IMG/VR virus record: IMGVR_UViG_3300045922_000031
Location: 1-30,271 of that record
Direction: 5' to 3' (one strand)
DNA: 30,271 bases
Source: a virus
Program-made: the position numbers and the translations under genes
Shown: positions 20,226-29,292 of the stretch, piece after piece
Layout of the letters: every line of letters starts with the position of its first letter
How positions within the stretch are numbered: the first letter of the stretch is position 1
Notes under the pieces: generated by a model
Told to the model about the DNA's origin: nothing
The model's database searches: none
The model's input: only the letters and a program-made list of their open reading frames with translations

Positions 20226-22441
20226 CAATTAATCAGATATTACTTAGTCATCAACTTGGACCAGTCGTTACACAAACGACATCCGCCACACTTTCGGCTT
20301 CAGACTCTGGTAAGATAATCACTAATGCCGGGGCTACATCAAATATTACGTATACACTACCTTCTGCGGTAGTTGGTCGGCTATATAGGATCCGCAACGC
20401 CACCGACGCCTACACGTTGACGGTGGCCCCGAATGGGTCGGACAAGTTCGGGGGGTCTTCTGCTGGAGCGACTATCATCCTGCCGCCTCGCACTACGGCC
20501 GTTGTCGAGTGCCATACGACCGGGCAGTGGGCAGTAGCGAACTGGGCGCCAAATCCAGCAGCGGAGGCTACGGTAAAGCGTGTCCCATTACCGTCTGGCG
20601 GGGACGATACGGCCGCTTGGGAAGCGGCGATGGCCGGCGGCGGTACCATCGAGATCCCGCCGGGGACGTATCTGCTGGCCGACTGCCAGATCCCAAACAC
20701 TGTCGATGTGACTCTTAAGCCACTCGGTCCTGTCACAATCAAGTTTCCGAATACGGCATCGAATGGTGCTTTGTATGCTAGCTACATCACAGAAGGTGTC
20801 CATGTCAGTCCCGAAGTGACAATCACGGCCATTGAGCAGATAACGGTGGACTATCCCGTGGCCAATGGTCCTCCTCGGGCTAAGCTGACGGCAGCGTCAG
20901 GCACGTTCAATTCCTATAAAAATGGCGACATTGTTTTCCTGCAATCAGACCTGACCTATGTGGCTGGTAGTGCAGCGTTGTCTCGCATCAAGGCCGAGTG
21001 GGCCGTGGTATATGCGGTGGCCGATAGTGGCGCGACCTTGTATTTGATGAATCCGTTGAACTACGACTACACCGGGTTCACTATAGCGACCCTGCGCCGA
21101 TCACTTATTCAGCCCAAGTTGACAATTTTGCCAGGGATAACTCTCACTGCCTCAGTCGATCCAACTAGCGTTGGTACGACCCGTAGTGATGGTCTTGTTC
21201 TAACTATGCCGATCCAGCCTGACATCAGCATCAATGCAACTAATTACTACCGGATCGGTGTTCGCGTTAATGGTGCCTTCCGTGGTGAGTTTCGATGCAA
21301 GTTTTGGAACACAATGGTTAAATACTCGGATAATGCCTGGGGTTATGGCTTGTCGTTTTATGGTCCTACGCACCAAACAAAGCTTTGGCTACATGGCGAG
21401 AACATCGGCCACGTTGAAACCCTGAACGGCAACAACGTCAACACTCATAGTTCGAGTCAGTGGTATTTACGCGGCATTCCAATAGAAGTGGAAATCGTCG
21501 AACTGGTGGGCATCAACTGTAAGCGCACTGTGTTTGATTCCCACTATTCGCACCGTACCCTTGTGCGTAGTTTGCGGGTTATTAATTCGGACATCTCCTC
21601 GTACGAAACTGTCATCAACAGTTTCTGCATGGGCGGCACAGCCGTTGATCCCGTCATTGAGGATGTCTACGCCCGCAATGTTAAAGGTTTAGTGTACCTG
21701 TCTTCAGATCGCGGGTTCAAGTCTACTTATCGGTTCGGGCGAGTAGACATACAGCATATTGGCGGTAATCAAGCGTCAGCGCATCTTGTTGGGTACGAAA
21801 GCTCGCCACCGGCATCGGCAGTCACGACTGTAGTCATAGACAATCTGACGGCAACCATGCCCGCGTCTAACGACACGGACTTTTTCGAGTTGTCGTGGTC
21901 AAATGCACCTGACATTCTAGTTAACAACGCCACGTTCTTTGGTGGACGCGCTTTGCTTGTGGCAGGGGCAAACTCACCCGGCCCATGCCGCTTTGAAATT
22001 CGTAACGCTGTCTGGTATTGCGACGCCAACAGCTACCGGGCGCCAGTCTACTTGAGTGGCCCAGGTTTTGGAAGCGATTGCACCTTGATACTAGAGAATT
22101 TACGTATCGTCCCCTACAACGACATACAGAATGGCGTCTTCCGGGTTGCCTCTACGGCTGCAGGTTGCAAGACGTACGTAAAGAACGTCGTGCTGGAGCA
22201 TCCGACTAACGTACTCGCGAAGTACAGCAGCGATAGCAACCCGTCAGGCAGTGTGGACAATCTTGTTACACAGCAATACAGCACTGTGCAGGGGCGGTCT
22301 GCTGCTCCCACCACAGGTCGGTGGAGTGTTGGCGACATTGTCTACAATTCAACACCAACCGCTGGTGGAAACATAGGCTGGGTCTGCGTCACCGCCGGTT
22401 CGCCAGGGACGTGGAAGGCGTTCGGGACTATCGCCTCATGA
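20222..22441 (+). CDS. Tailspike 2, beta-helix receptor-binding protein
   Basis: Encodes 739 residues. The start overlaps tailspike 1 as ATGA, with GGAG about 10 nt upstream. It lacks the virion-binding domain of tailspike 1 and starts with a short beta module (QTTSATLSASDSGKIITNAG). A pectate-lyase-like helix follows from about residue 125 (GGGTIEIPPGTYLLAD). The C-terminus GWVCVTAGSPGTWKAFG matches tailspike 1. It may attach through tailspike 1, giving a branched receptor apparatus. Base composition jumps inside the gene: 21 of 60 G+C at 20221-20280, 42 of 60 at 20581-20640, so most of it was probably imported. Confidence 0.85.
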   Translation: MTINQILLSHQLGPVVTQTTSATLSASDSGKIITNAGATSNITYTLPSAVVGRLYRIRNATDAYTLTVAPNGSDKFGGSSAGATIILPPRTTAVVECHTTGQWAVANWAPNPAAEATVKRVPLPSGGDDTAAWEAAMAGGGTIEIPPGTYLLADCQIPNTVDVTLKPLGPVTIKFPNTASNGALYASYITEGVHVSPEVTITAIEQITVDYPVANGPPRAKLTAASGTFNSYKNGDIVFLQSDLTYVAGSAALSRIKAEWAVVYAVADSGATLYLMNPLNYDYTGFTIATLRRSLIQPKLTILPGITLTASVDPTSVGTTRSDGLVLTMPIQPDISINATNYYRIGVRVNGAFRGEFRCKFWNTMVKYSDNAWGYGLSFYGPTHQTKLWLHGENIGHVETLNGNNVNTHSSSQWYLRGIPIEVEIVELVGINCKRTVFDSHYSHRTLVRSLRVINSDISSYETVINSFCMGGTAVDPVIEDVYARNVKGLVYLSSDRGFKSTYRFGRVDIQHIGGNQASAHLVGYESSPPASAVTTVVIDNLTATMPASNDTDFFELSWSNAPDILVNNATFFGGRALLVAGANSPGPCRFEIRNAVWYCDANSYRAPVYLSGPGFGSDCTLILENLRIVPYNDIQNGVFRVASTAAGCKTYVKNVVLEHPTNVLAKYSSDSNPSGSVDNLVTQQYSTVQGRSAAPTTGRWSVGDIVYNSTPTAGGNIGWVCVTAGSPGTWKAFGTIAS

Positions 22442-22485
22442 CCTACCTCCGCAACCTCTGGCTCTGGCTTTGCCCGGTTCGGTGA
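22438..22485 (+). pseudogene. Truncated start of a foreign gene (15 codons)
   Basis: An ATG overlapping the tailspike 2 stop (ATGA) opens a 15-codon frame, MTYLRNLWLWLCPVR, ending at TGA 22483-22485. It has the GC-rich composition of tailspike 2 and then composition falls sharply. The simplest reading is that the start of the donor's next gene came along with the spike and was cut off. It could also be a real tiny hydrophobic peptide. Confidence 0.35.
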
Positions 22486-22508
22486 GATTGTTCACACTTT
22501 CTGTTGAC

Positions 22509-22712
22509 ATGGAGCACCCAGCAAAAATGAACAACAAGGTTAAGCCATCGTTTGTGCTAGTAACAAATAGTCTGTTAGACTAATTAAATCCGCTTATTTG
22601 GGAGCAATTAGTCAGTATCGGGCAGGATGCACCTGCTGGAACATGGGATATAGTGCCAGATGATTTATCACAGAGAATCGATAAAGTTGTATATTGTCAC
22701 TTTTCCACTTAA
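22509..22712 (+). pseudogene. Broken open frame with one in-frame TAA
   Basis: From ATG 22509 a frame reads MEHPAKMNNKVKPSF... for 24 codons to TAA (22581-22583). It then continues in the same frame for 42 sense codons (NPLIWEQLVSIGQDAPAGTW and on) to TAA at 22710-22712. The second part has protein-like composition but no start or ribosome site. I read it as the remnant of a small gene broken by a nonsense mutation. No Shine-Dalgarno site precedes the ATG. The rest of the 22442-22738 gap shows nothing else. Confidence 0.4.
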
Positions 22713-22738
22713 CGTTTCAAAATTATAAAGGATTATGT

Positions 22739-22927
22739 ATGAGCTATGATGTCGTTCAATTATCGAATGTTACATACTTCAATGTTTATAGAGATTCCCA
22801 GCTTCTTGGTTCTTATTCGTCAGAAGCCGAAGCTACCAAGGTCGCACTTAACGCACTTGAACAAGCCCCGGGTTGGGTTATTGTCTACGAATTCAAGCAC
22901 GACTCTAAGCAGTACATAAAGAATTAA
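22739..22927 (+). CDS. Hypothetical small protein before large terminase
   Basis: Encodes 62 residues from the ATG at 22739-22741, which follows AAAGGA by 7 nt; an upstream in-frame GTG lacks such a site. The product starts MSYDVVQLSNVTYFNVYRDS and looks like a small alpha/beta domain (beta strand, YSSEAEATKVALNALEQA helix, beta strand). No motif. It ends 2 nt before the TTG start of the large terminase and probably feeds ribosomes to it. Confidence 0.65.
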   Translation: MSYDVVQLSNVTYFNVYRDSQLLGSYSSEAEATKVALNALEQAPGWVIVYEFKHDSKQYIKN

Positions 22928-22929
22928 TT

Positions 22930-24483
22930 TTGACCAAGCCGACTAAAATTGACCTTATCCGAACGGCAGCCGAGGAGGATCTTTATACCTTTATCAAGCT
23001 TGTTGCACCTCATCGTGTACTCGGAGAGTGTCATCGTGAATTGATTCGTTGGTGGACACGTGAAGATGCCAAAGATCACCAGCTTACGTTGCTTCCTCGC
23101 GATCACCAGAAATCGGCAATGATTGCTTATCGTGTAGCTTGGGAGATTATACGCAATCCTGCGGTAACAATTCTTTATATCTCAAGTACGAGTAATCTAG
23201 CCGAGAAACAGCTTAAATTCATAAAAGATATCCTTGATTCAAGAATCGTACGTAGGTATTGGCCAGATTTACTTAATCCAGATGAAGGTAAGCGGGAAAA
23301 GTGGAGTTCTAGCGAAATTGCAGTGGATCATCCAATCCGTAAGCGGGAAGGTATTCGTGATCCTACTGTATTTACTGCTGGCCTTACTACTAGTATTACG
23401 GGTCTTCATTGCAATATCGCTGTACTTGACGATGTGGTTGTTCAGGAAAATGCGTATACCAAGGAAGGCCGCGACAAAGTAACAACACAATACAGTTTGC
23501 TTGCTTCTATTGAGACTACGGGTGCCAAGGAATGGGTTGTTGGCACTCGCTATCATCCCGATGATCTCTATGGTCAAATGTTAGAGATGCAACGTGAGAC
23601 ATATACTGAGAATGGAGAACTTCTAGAAAGTGAACCAATTTATGAATTGTTCCAGCGTGAGGTCGAAGATCGTGGGGATGGTACGGGTGAATTCCTTTGG
23701 CCTAGACAGCAAAGATACGACGGAAAGTGGTTTGGATTCAATCAACAGATTCTAGCAACCAAGCGGGCTCAATATCTGGATAAGACACAGTTTAGAGCAC
23801 AATATTATAACAATCCAAATGATCCGGATAATGAACGTATAAGTAGCGACTATTTTCAATACTACGATAGAAAGTATCTAGAGCAGTCACAAGGAGTCTG
23901 GTATTACCGTAATTCTGCTCTTAATGTTTATGCGGCTATCGACTTTGCGTTTAGCTTAAATAGTAAAGCCGACTATACGGCAATTGCCGTTGTTGGTATT
24001 AACGGTGAAGGTAATATTTATATAATGGAGATTGACCGTTTCCGCACCAACAGAATTACGGATTACTTTAATAAGATAATTGAGATGCACATTCAGTGGG
24101 GCTTTAGGAAAATACGGGCTGAGGTAACGGTCGCACAAGAGGCTATTGTCGAAGAACTCAAAGATCGTATTCGTCGTGGGGGCTATCCACTGTCTATTGA
24201 CAAGTATCGTCCAGCAAAGCACGAAGGTACCAAGGAGGAACGTATACACGCTATTCTGGCTCCACGTTATGAAAACATGTCCATATGGCACTATAAGGGT
24301 GGGGCTATTACAGACTTGGAGCAAGAACTTAGAATGGAACATTCACGTCACGACGACATGAAGGATGCATTGGCCAATGCTATCTCTATAGCCGTTGCAC
24401 CACGATTGAAGTCTAAAGTCAAGGAAATCTCAAATGTCGTTCCTATACATAGTCGTTTCGGTGGCGTAGCATTTAGGGGTTGA
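22930..24483 (+). CDS. terL: Terminase large subunit (packaging ATPase/nuclease), TTG start
   Basis: Encodes 517 residues. It pumps DNA into the prohead and cuts the concatemer. The ATPase shows a terminase-type Walker A (LLPRDHQKS, Lys61), the LYISSTSNLAEKQ segment and Walker B NIAVLDD (163-168). The nuclease domain starts at AAIDFAFS (Asp near 338) with KADYTAIAVVG next. No ATG fits the N-terminus: the frame is closed by TAA at 22906 and TTG at 22930 is the only common start before conserved sequence. The Shine-Dalgarno is weak (AAAGAA), so coupling to the small upstream gene is likely. Confidence 0.93.
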   Translation: MTKPTKIDLIRTAAEEDLYTFIKLVAPHRVLGECHRELIRWWTREDAKDHQLTLLPRDHQKSAMIAYRVAWEIIRNPAVTILYISSTSNLAEKQLKFIKDILDSRIVRRYWPDLLNPDEGKREKWSSSEIAVDHPIRKREGIRDPTVFTAGLTTSITGLHCNIAVLDDVVVQENAYTKEGRDKVTTQYSLLASIETTGAKEWVVGTRYHPDDLYGQMLEMQRETYTENGELLESEPIYELFQREVEDRGDGTGEFLWPRQQRYDGKWFGFNQQILATKRAQYLDKTQFRAQYYNNPNDPDNERISSDYFQYYDRKYLEQSQGVWYYRNSALNVYAAIDFAFSLNSKADYTAIAVVGINGEGNIYIMEIDRFRTNRITDYFNKIIEMHIQWGFRKIRAEVTVAQEAIVEELKDRIRRGGYPLSIDKYRPAKHEGTKEERIHAILAPRYENMSIWHYKGGAITDLEQELRMEHSRHDDMKDALANAISIAVAPRLKSKVKEISNVVPIHSRFGGVAFRG

Positions 24484-24484
24484 T

Positions 24485-26308
24485 ATGAAGCCTAAAGTAG
24501 TAGAAATCACAGACATCATTAATCAAGACCAGCTTGCCAAATACGTTGGCAGGCTTTGGGATTTGTGGAAAGCCCAACGTGTAAAATGGGCAGAGGCCAA
24601 GGACGAGTTGCGTCAATATCTGTTCGCTACGGATACAACGCAGACATCAAATGCAAAACTTCCTTGGAAAAACAGTACAACGATGCCTAAGTTGTGTCAG
24701 ATTCGAGATAACCTACATGCCAACTACATGGCCGCGTTGTTCCCAAATGAAGATTGGTTTAAGTGGGTAGGTGGAAACCAAGAATCTGAGACATGGCAAA
24801 AAGCCAAAGTTATTACCGCTTACATGAAAAACAAACTTAATGCTTCGGGGTTTCGAGCGGAGGTATCTAAGCTTGTTTTAGACTATATAGATTACGGCAA
24901 CGCCTTTGCAGAGGTTGTATATGTCAATGAATTGCACACTGATGAAACTGGGGCAACATATATTATTTATCAAGGACCACAGTTACGCCGTATATCTCCG
25001 TTTGACATTGTGTTTGATGTCACTGCCGCAAACTTCAAAGAAGCTCCTAAGGTTACAAGATCGTTGATGACACTTGGTCAGTTCAAGAAACTGGCCAATA
25101 CACAGCTAGGCACCAGTTGGGCACAAGAAGCTTTCGATATGGTGTTTGAAACACGCAAGCGACTGTCTGGATTCAAACGTGAAGAAGTAAAATATGATTC
25201 ATTTCGTGTAGATGGATTTGCCAGTCCGCTTGATTATTTCAATAGTGGGATGTGTGAAGTTCTTGAGTTTGAAGGAGACCTTTATATTCAAGAAACCGGA
25301 GACCTTCTAGAAAACAGGCAAATAATCGTTGTTGATAGATCATTTGTTCTAGTTAACAGACCATATATAAGCTGGCTTGGACGCTCTAATAAAGAGCACG
25401 TTGGGTGGCGCACACGTCCAGATAATCTAATGGCCATGGGTCCATTGGATAATCTAGTGGGCCTTCAGTATCGCATAGATCACCTTGAAAACCTTAAGGC
25501 AGACGTATTCGACCAGATTGCAACGCCTGTTGTTTACCAAAAAGGATATGTCGAAGAATGGGAGTGGGGTCCAAATCAGCGTATCTTTGGTGATATTGAG
25601 TCGGATGTAAAGGTACTAGCTCCTGATACAACGGCACTTCAGGCCGATCTTCAGATAGCTCAGCTTCTCAACTATATGGAAGAACTGGCTGGAGCACCTA
25701 AGCAAGCTATGGGTATCCGCACCCCGGGTGAGAAGACCGCCTATGAAGTCCAGAGCTTGGATAATGCCGCAGGACGTATTTTCCAAAATAAGGTTTCACA
25801 TTTTGAGGAAGTCTTCCTTGAGCCTATTCTGAATCAGATGCTTGCCGTTTCCGTAAAGTATATGAATACACCGGACGTAGTGCGTGTACTTGATGATGAT
25901 CTTGGTGTTGTAGATTTTATGACTATCACACAAGACGACATCAAAGCTTCTGGTAAGTTGGTTCCGATGGGTGCCAGACACTTTGCCCGTAAAGCACAGA
26001 TTGTACAGAATCTTACAAGTCTGTCTAATTCGGCTATCTATCAGGATCCGGCTGTTAATGTTCATATTTCTGGTAAGCGTATGGCTCAGCTAATTACAGA
26101 GCTCTTGGACGTTAGTCGCTTTGATCTCGTTCAGGACAACATTCGTGTTGTTGAAGGTATGGAGACCACACGACTGCAGACTATTGCACAGACGCAACTT
26201 GCCGAGGAGCAGGCTACTGGGGCTGTAATAGCTGAGGAACAAGCTCGTCAAGCTCAGATGCAAGAGGAACAGCTTATAGCGGAGGATATTAATGAGTCTC
26301 AAGCCTAA
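24485..26308 (+). CDS. Portal protein (head-tail connector)
   Basis: Encodes 607 residues, start 1 nt after the terminase stop. It forms the dodecameric ring through which DNA enters and leaves the capsid. Recognisable podovirus-portal features are the N-terminal helical region (WKAQRVKWAEAKDELRQYLF), NLHANYMAALFPNEDWF, DYIDYGNAFAEVVYV, ISPFDIVFD and a long C-terminal Gln/Glu/Ala-rich helix (EEQARQAQMQEEQLIAED). Size and place between large terminase and scaffold fit. The 3' end overlaps the next gene by 17 nt. Confidence 0.9.
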   Translation: MKPKVVEITDIINQDQLAKYVGRLWDLWKAQRVKWAEAKDELRQYLFATDTTQTSNAKLPWKNSTTMPKLCQIRDNLHANYMAALFPNEDWFKWVGGNQESETWQKAKVITAYMKNKLNASGFRAEVSKLVLDYIDYGNAFAEVVYVNELHTDETGATYIIYQGPQLRRISPFDIVFDVTAANFKEAPKVTRSLMTLGQFKKLANTQLGTSWAQEAFDMVFETRKRLSGFKREEVKYDSFRVDGFASPLDYFNSGMCEVLEFEGDLYIQETGDLLENRQIIVVDRSFVLVNRPYISWLGRSNKEHVGWRTRPDNLMAMGPLDNLVGLQYRIDHLENLKADVFDQIATPVVYQKGYVEEWEWGPNQRIFGDIESDVKVLAPDTTALQADLQIAQLLNYMEELAGAPKQAMGIRTPGEKTAYEVQSLDNAAGRIFQNKVSHFEEVFLEPILNQMLAVSVKYMNTPDVVRVLDDDLGVVDFMTITQDDIKASGKLVPMGARHFARKAQIVQNLTSLSNSAIYQDPAVNVHISGKRMAQLITELLDVSRFDLVQDNIRVVEGMETTRLQTIAQTQLAEEQATGAVIAEEQARQAQMQEEQLIAEDINESQA

Positions 26309-26567
26309 GTGGGAGCGTCCTACAAATATACAAGTTGATTGGTTCTCTGGACTAAATGAGGAGCAACGGCTTGTACTTAATCGACAACTTACGACCAATC
26401 AAGAGTTGTTCGATGCCCTTAGAAATATTCTTGAGCGTAGATTTGAGTCTGCTGATATAGGCGAATATCAATTCGATTGTCCGGCTTTTCAGGAGCGTCT
26501 TATCTTTTCTCAAGGATATAAAAAGGCACTTAAAGATATATATCGTCTACTACCGACCAAGGAGTAA
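26292..26567 (+). CDS. Hypothetical protein between portal and scaffold
   Basis: Encodes 91 residues. The ATG at 26292 follows GCGGAGG-like purines inside the portal gene end. The product is helical (NEEQRLVLNRQLTTNQELFD, then ALKDIYRLLPTKE) and lacks cysteine motifs and membrane segments; one cysteine is present. In podoviruses small genes here often serve in head assembly, but nothing specific supports that. It ends 3 nt before the scaffold gene. Confidence 0.65.
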   Translation: MSLKPKWERPTNIQVDWFSGLNEEQRLVLNRQLTTNQELFDALRNILERRFESADIGEYQFDCPAFQERLIFSQGYKKALKDIYRLLPTKE

Positions 26568-26570
26568 GTT

Positions 26571-27311
26571 ATGAGTGAAGATGTACTAAGTCCGCAACCC
26601 GACCAGAATGCGGCACCCGATAGTTCCGATGATATTCTTGCGTCTCTTGTCGGTCCCGATAAGAAGTTCAAGACTGTCGCGGATCTAGCAAAGGGAAAGC
26701 TTCAAGCTGACTCGCATATCTCACAGATCGAACGGGAAAACGCTGACCTGCGTAAAGCCCTTGAGACATACGAGGAACAGCTTAAGAAGCAGCGCACGTT
26801 GGAAGAACTCTTAGAGGCAATGAAGTCTAGTAAGGCGACGGACGGTAACCCCCAATCCCTCGACCTTGACACAGTGACTCAGCTTGTAAGGAACGTGACA
26901 AAGGAGGAGCGAGAAGCAGCTACTCGTGAAGCTAATCGAGCAAAGGTTAACGCAGCTATCCTTGAAGCGGCTGGAGGCGATGCCGCCAAGGCGCGAGCAT
27001 TGGTAGCACAGCGTGCAAAGGAACTCGGATTGACCACTGAGTATTTCCGTAATCTTAGCGAGACTAGCCCACAGGCCGCTCTAGCTCTTATTAATGCATC
27101 AACCAAATCTGGAACCTCGACTAGTATAAAGCCAGACGTAAATACCGAGGCCGTCCGTCAGCCGCTACGTGACAGTGATCCAAAACCTAACAGCTACTAT
27201 ATGGAACTGCGTAGGAAGATGGGCACTGCCAAGTTTTATGCTGACTATAATCTGGTTCGACGTATGTACGCCGATGCTGACAAACTAGGAGATGCGTTCC
27301 TTGATACATAA
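26571..27311 (+). CDS. Capsid scaffolding protein
   Basis: Encodes 246 residues. It is acidic and low-complexity at the N-terminus (SPQPDQNAAPDSSDDILASL), then has a coiled coil (IERENADLRKALETYEEQLK), an Ala-rich helical region around EANRAKVNAAILEAAGG, and a basic C-terminal end (NSYYMELRRKMGTAKFYADY) of the kind that binds coat protein. This architecture and the position just before the major capsid gene are typical of internal scaffolds of the T7/P22 kind, which guide prohead assembly and are then lost. Confidence 0.85.
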   Translation: MSEDVLSPQPDQNAAPDSSDDILASLVGPDKKFKTVADLAKGKLQADSHISQIERENADLRKALETYEEQLKKQRTLEELLEAMKSSKATDGNPQSLDLDTVTQLVRNVTKEEREAATREANRAKVNAAILEAAGGDAAKARALVAQRAKELGLTTEYFRNLSETSPQAALALINASTKSGTSTSIKPDVNTEAVRQPLRDSDPKPNSYYMELRRKMGTAKFYADYNLVRRMYADADKLGDAFLDT

Positions 27312-27323
27312 GGAGTAAGATAA

Positions 27324-28349
27324 ATGGCTATTACAAGTAATATCGCTAATCTTACTCGTACACAGATTTGGTCGAGCCAGCTCAAGGAAATCCTTAAGGA
27401 TGAGTTGATGGCCCAAGGCTACGTAAGGTGGCTTACGGACTTCCCAGATGGTAACATCATCAACATTCCTTCGATTGGTGAGGCGACCGTTCGTAACTAT
27501 ACGGAGAATGCTCCGATTGTTTACGATAGTCTGGATACGGGTAACTTCCAGTTCAGCATTACTGAGTACAAGCAGTCTGGTATCTATATTACCAAGAAGG
27601 CTCAGCAGGATCTCTACTATGCACAACAGCTAGAAGCTGGATTTGTTCCGAAGCAGGCACGTGCGCTTGCTGAGGAGGTCGAGTCCAATATTCTTGCGCT
27701 TGGTTGTGCATCGGGTGGTCCGGCTGGTCAGGGTGCTGGGCAGACGGCAAGTAACGCCAATCTGATTAACGGTGCTCCGCATCGTATCGTTGGTGGCGCT
27801 ACTTATACCGGCTCTAACTATACGGGTATGGCTACCGCAGACTTCGCCAAGGCTCTATTCTCTCTGAAGAAGGCCAACGTGCCCGATAGCAATCTTGTTG
27901 CTATTGTCGATCCTTCAGTTGAGTATCAGATGAATACAATGACTAACCTTATCAATCAGGCCAGCGCTACGACTGGTCCGTTGTGGGGTGACCTCATTCA
28001 GTCTGGTATTGGCGCTGGTGTGCGTTTCGTTCGTAACATCTATGGCTTCGACGTGTACGTAAGTAACTATCTAGGTAGTTCTGGCCCGTCGTACAATGGC
28101 GCGTCTGAGACTATCGGCACCACACTTACGGTGAACAACAATGATGGTGTTGTCAATCTCTTTATGAGTTTGGCTAGCCCTGAGATTGCTCCGTTCATTG
28201 GTGCGTGGCGTCAGGAGCCAGAGGTCGATAGTGAGTACAATAAGGACTTCCAGCGTTGGGAGTACCTTACGACGGCTCGTTATGGTCTCAAGCTCTATCG
28301 CCCCGAGAGCCTTGTTACGATTCTGACCTCCCGTTCGGCTACATTCTAA
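27324..28349 (+). CDS. Major capsid protein
   Basis: Encodes 341 residues with AAGGAG 8-9 nt upstream. The N-terminus MAITSNIANLTRTQIWSSQL, the GNIINIPSIGEATVRNYTEN segment, AQQDLYYAQQLEAGFVPKQA and ADFAKALFSLKKANVP are in the style of podovirus major coat proteins, and the position after the scaffold supports it. Codon choice is more GC-rich and regular than in neighbours, as expected for the most highly expressed gene. It would form the icosahedral shell. Fold class (HK97 is universal for tailed phages) is knowledge, not read from sequence. Confidence 0.88.
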   Translation: MAITSNIANLTRTQIWSSQLKEILKDELMAQGYVRWLTDFPDGNIINIPSIGEATVRNYTENAPIVYDSLDTGNFQFSITEYKQSGIYITKKAQQDLYYAQQLEAGFVPKQARALAEEVESNILALGCASGGPAGQGAGQTASNANLINGAPHRIVGGATYTGSNYTGMATADFAKALFSLKKANVPDSNLVAIVDPSVEYQMNTMTNLINQASATTGPLWGDLIQSGIGAGVRFVRNIYGFDVYVSNYLGSSGPSYNGASETIGTTLTVNNNDGVVNLFMSLASPEIAPFIGAWRQEPEVDSEYNKDFQRWEYLTTARYGLKLYRPESLVTILTSRSATF

Positions 28350-28364
28350 TAGGAGGTACAAATC

Positions 28365-28892
28365 ATGGCTAAGCAAAGTTCTTGGAGCAATAATGACGGT
28401 CTCGTGGTCCGCTTTGGTGCACGTACCGTCGAAACAAGCCCGGCTGTAACGGCAACGGAAGGTGTTGAAAAGCAGCTTACGCTGACGTTCGGTCCAGGCG
28501 TCGGTCTTCAGACGATTGGTACCGGTAATCTTACTGCGGCTCAGAAGGCAACGGAGGATTTCGTCAATGCTCCGGTCATTCCACAGGGCGCCCGTATTAC
28601 GGGTGTTCGGTGGTGGGTCTCTGGCGGCGACATTACCGGCGGTATAACTAATGCAACGTTGGAGTTCTATCAGTCAAAAGCGGCAGCCAATCCGGGTAAC
28701 CGGGTATCGGCTGCGTCGGCGGGCTTCGGTGGCACGTTTACCAATGGTACATTGGTTACGAGTGCGCCGTCGTCTGGAACGAGTGCCGTTGTAAGTACGC
28801 CTGGCGGTTGTGTTCTTGGCTTGAATACAACGGGTGCTGTCATTTCTGGCGGCAATCTCAATGTTGTTGTTAGTTACGTGGTTAAGGCGTAA
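28365..28892 (+). CDS. Putative capsid decoration or head-associated protein
   Basis: Encodes 175 residues with AGGAGG before the ATG. It is rich in Gly, Thr, Ser and Val with alternating hydrophobics (LTFGPGVGLQTIGTGNLTAA; GGNLNVVVSYVVKA), so likely all-beta. One cysteine, no membrane segment. It lies directly after the capsid gene, before a strong hairpin, where decoration proteins are often encoded. Strong ribosome site and regular codon use suggest high expression. Head fibre or minor capsid protein are alternatives. Confidence 0.55.
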   Translation: MAKQSSWSNNDGLVVRFGARTVETSPAVTATEGVEKQLTLTFGPGVGLQTIGTGNLTAAQKATEDFVNAPVIPQGARITGVRWWVSGGDITGGITNATLEFYQSKAAANPGNRVSAASAGFGGTFTNGTLVTSAPSSGTSAVVSTPGGCVLGLNTTGAVISGGNLNVVVSYVVKA

Positions 28893-28906
28893 GGAGTAAG
28901 GGGGAT

Positions 28907-28922
28907 GGGGGCTTCGGCCCCC
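28907..28922 (+). terminator. TTCG hairpin after the capsid/decoration genes, partial terminator or mRNA stabiliser
   Basis: GGGGGC (28907-28912), TTCG and GCCCCC (28917-28922) make a 6-bp all-GC stem with an extra-stable tetraloop. No T run follows (TGAACCCACATT). It may hold back 3' exonucleases and stabilise capsid mRNA, or cause partial termination, rather than fully end transcription. Confidence 0.55.
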
Positions 28923-28934
28923 TGAACCCACATT

Positions 28935-29288
28935 ATGTATCTTAAAAACATAAAACTATGGCTACAAGGATTTGGAAAACTTGACCAGCTTACGTATAAG
29001 CCGGGATGGAATAAGTACAAATTCTTTTTCCTGTATCTTCTAGATCATGGAACACACGTTATTTTAAGCGGCGGTGCCGTGGTATCATGGTCTCGTTGGT
29101 TCTACGAGACACGTAAAAAGTATAAATATTCCAAGTTCTTGACTCGTCTATTGAATTGGTTCGACAAGGATCATGGTGCAGAGGCTCCAAGTGCTTATTG
29201 GAATTCAGAACCATGTCCACCGAGGCAACGTGCAATAATTGCACTAACTTGGACAGTTCTATTTATTTTGTATTTTATTTGGAGATAA
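28935..29288 (+). CDS. Hypothetical membrane protein
   Basis: Encodes 117 residues starting MYLKNIKLWLQGFGKLDQLT. A moderately hydrophobic stretch (FFFLYLLDHGTHVILSGGAV) lies near residues 30-50, a basic middle (YETRKKYKYSKFLTRLLNW) follows, and the C-terminus is a clear membrane helix (AIIALTWTVLFILYFIWR). Small proteins with a similar LLD...WFD...H layout occur in podovirus head regions, but I cannot name a function. The Shine-Dalgarno is poor (the start follows the TTCG hairpin), so expression may depend on hairpin opening or coupling. Confidence 0.65.
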   Translation: MYLKNIKLWLQGFGKLDQLTYKPGWNKYKFFFLYLLDHGTHVILSGGAVVSWSRWFYETRKKYKYSKFLTRLLNWFDKDHGAEAPSAYWNSEPCPPRQRAIIALTWTVLFILYFIWR

Positions 29289-29292
29289 ACAA

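Noticed and set aside
23956-24342. 128-codon minus-strand frame inside the large terminase gene
   Set aside because: Antisense to the conserved nuclease domain; no ribosome site or recognisable features.
28907-28922. Full rho-independent terminator after the decoration gene
   Set aside because: The stem is strong but no T tract follows and genes continue in the same direction after 13 nt; kept only as a partial terminator or stabiliser.
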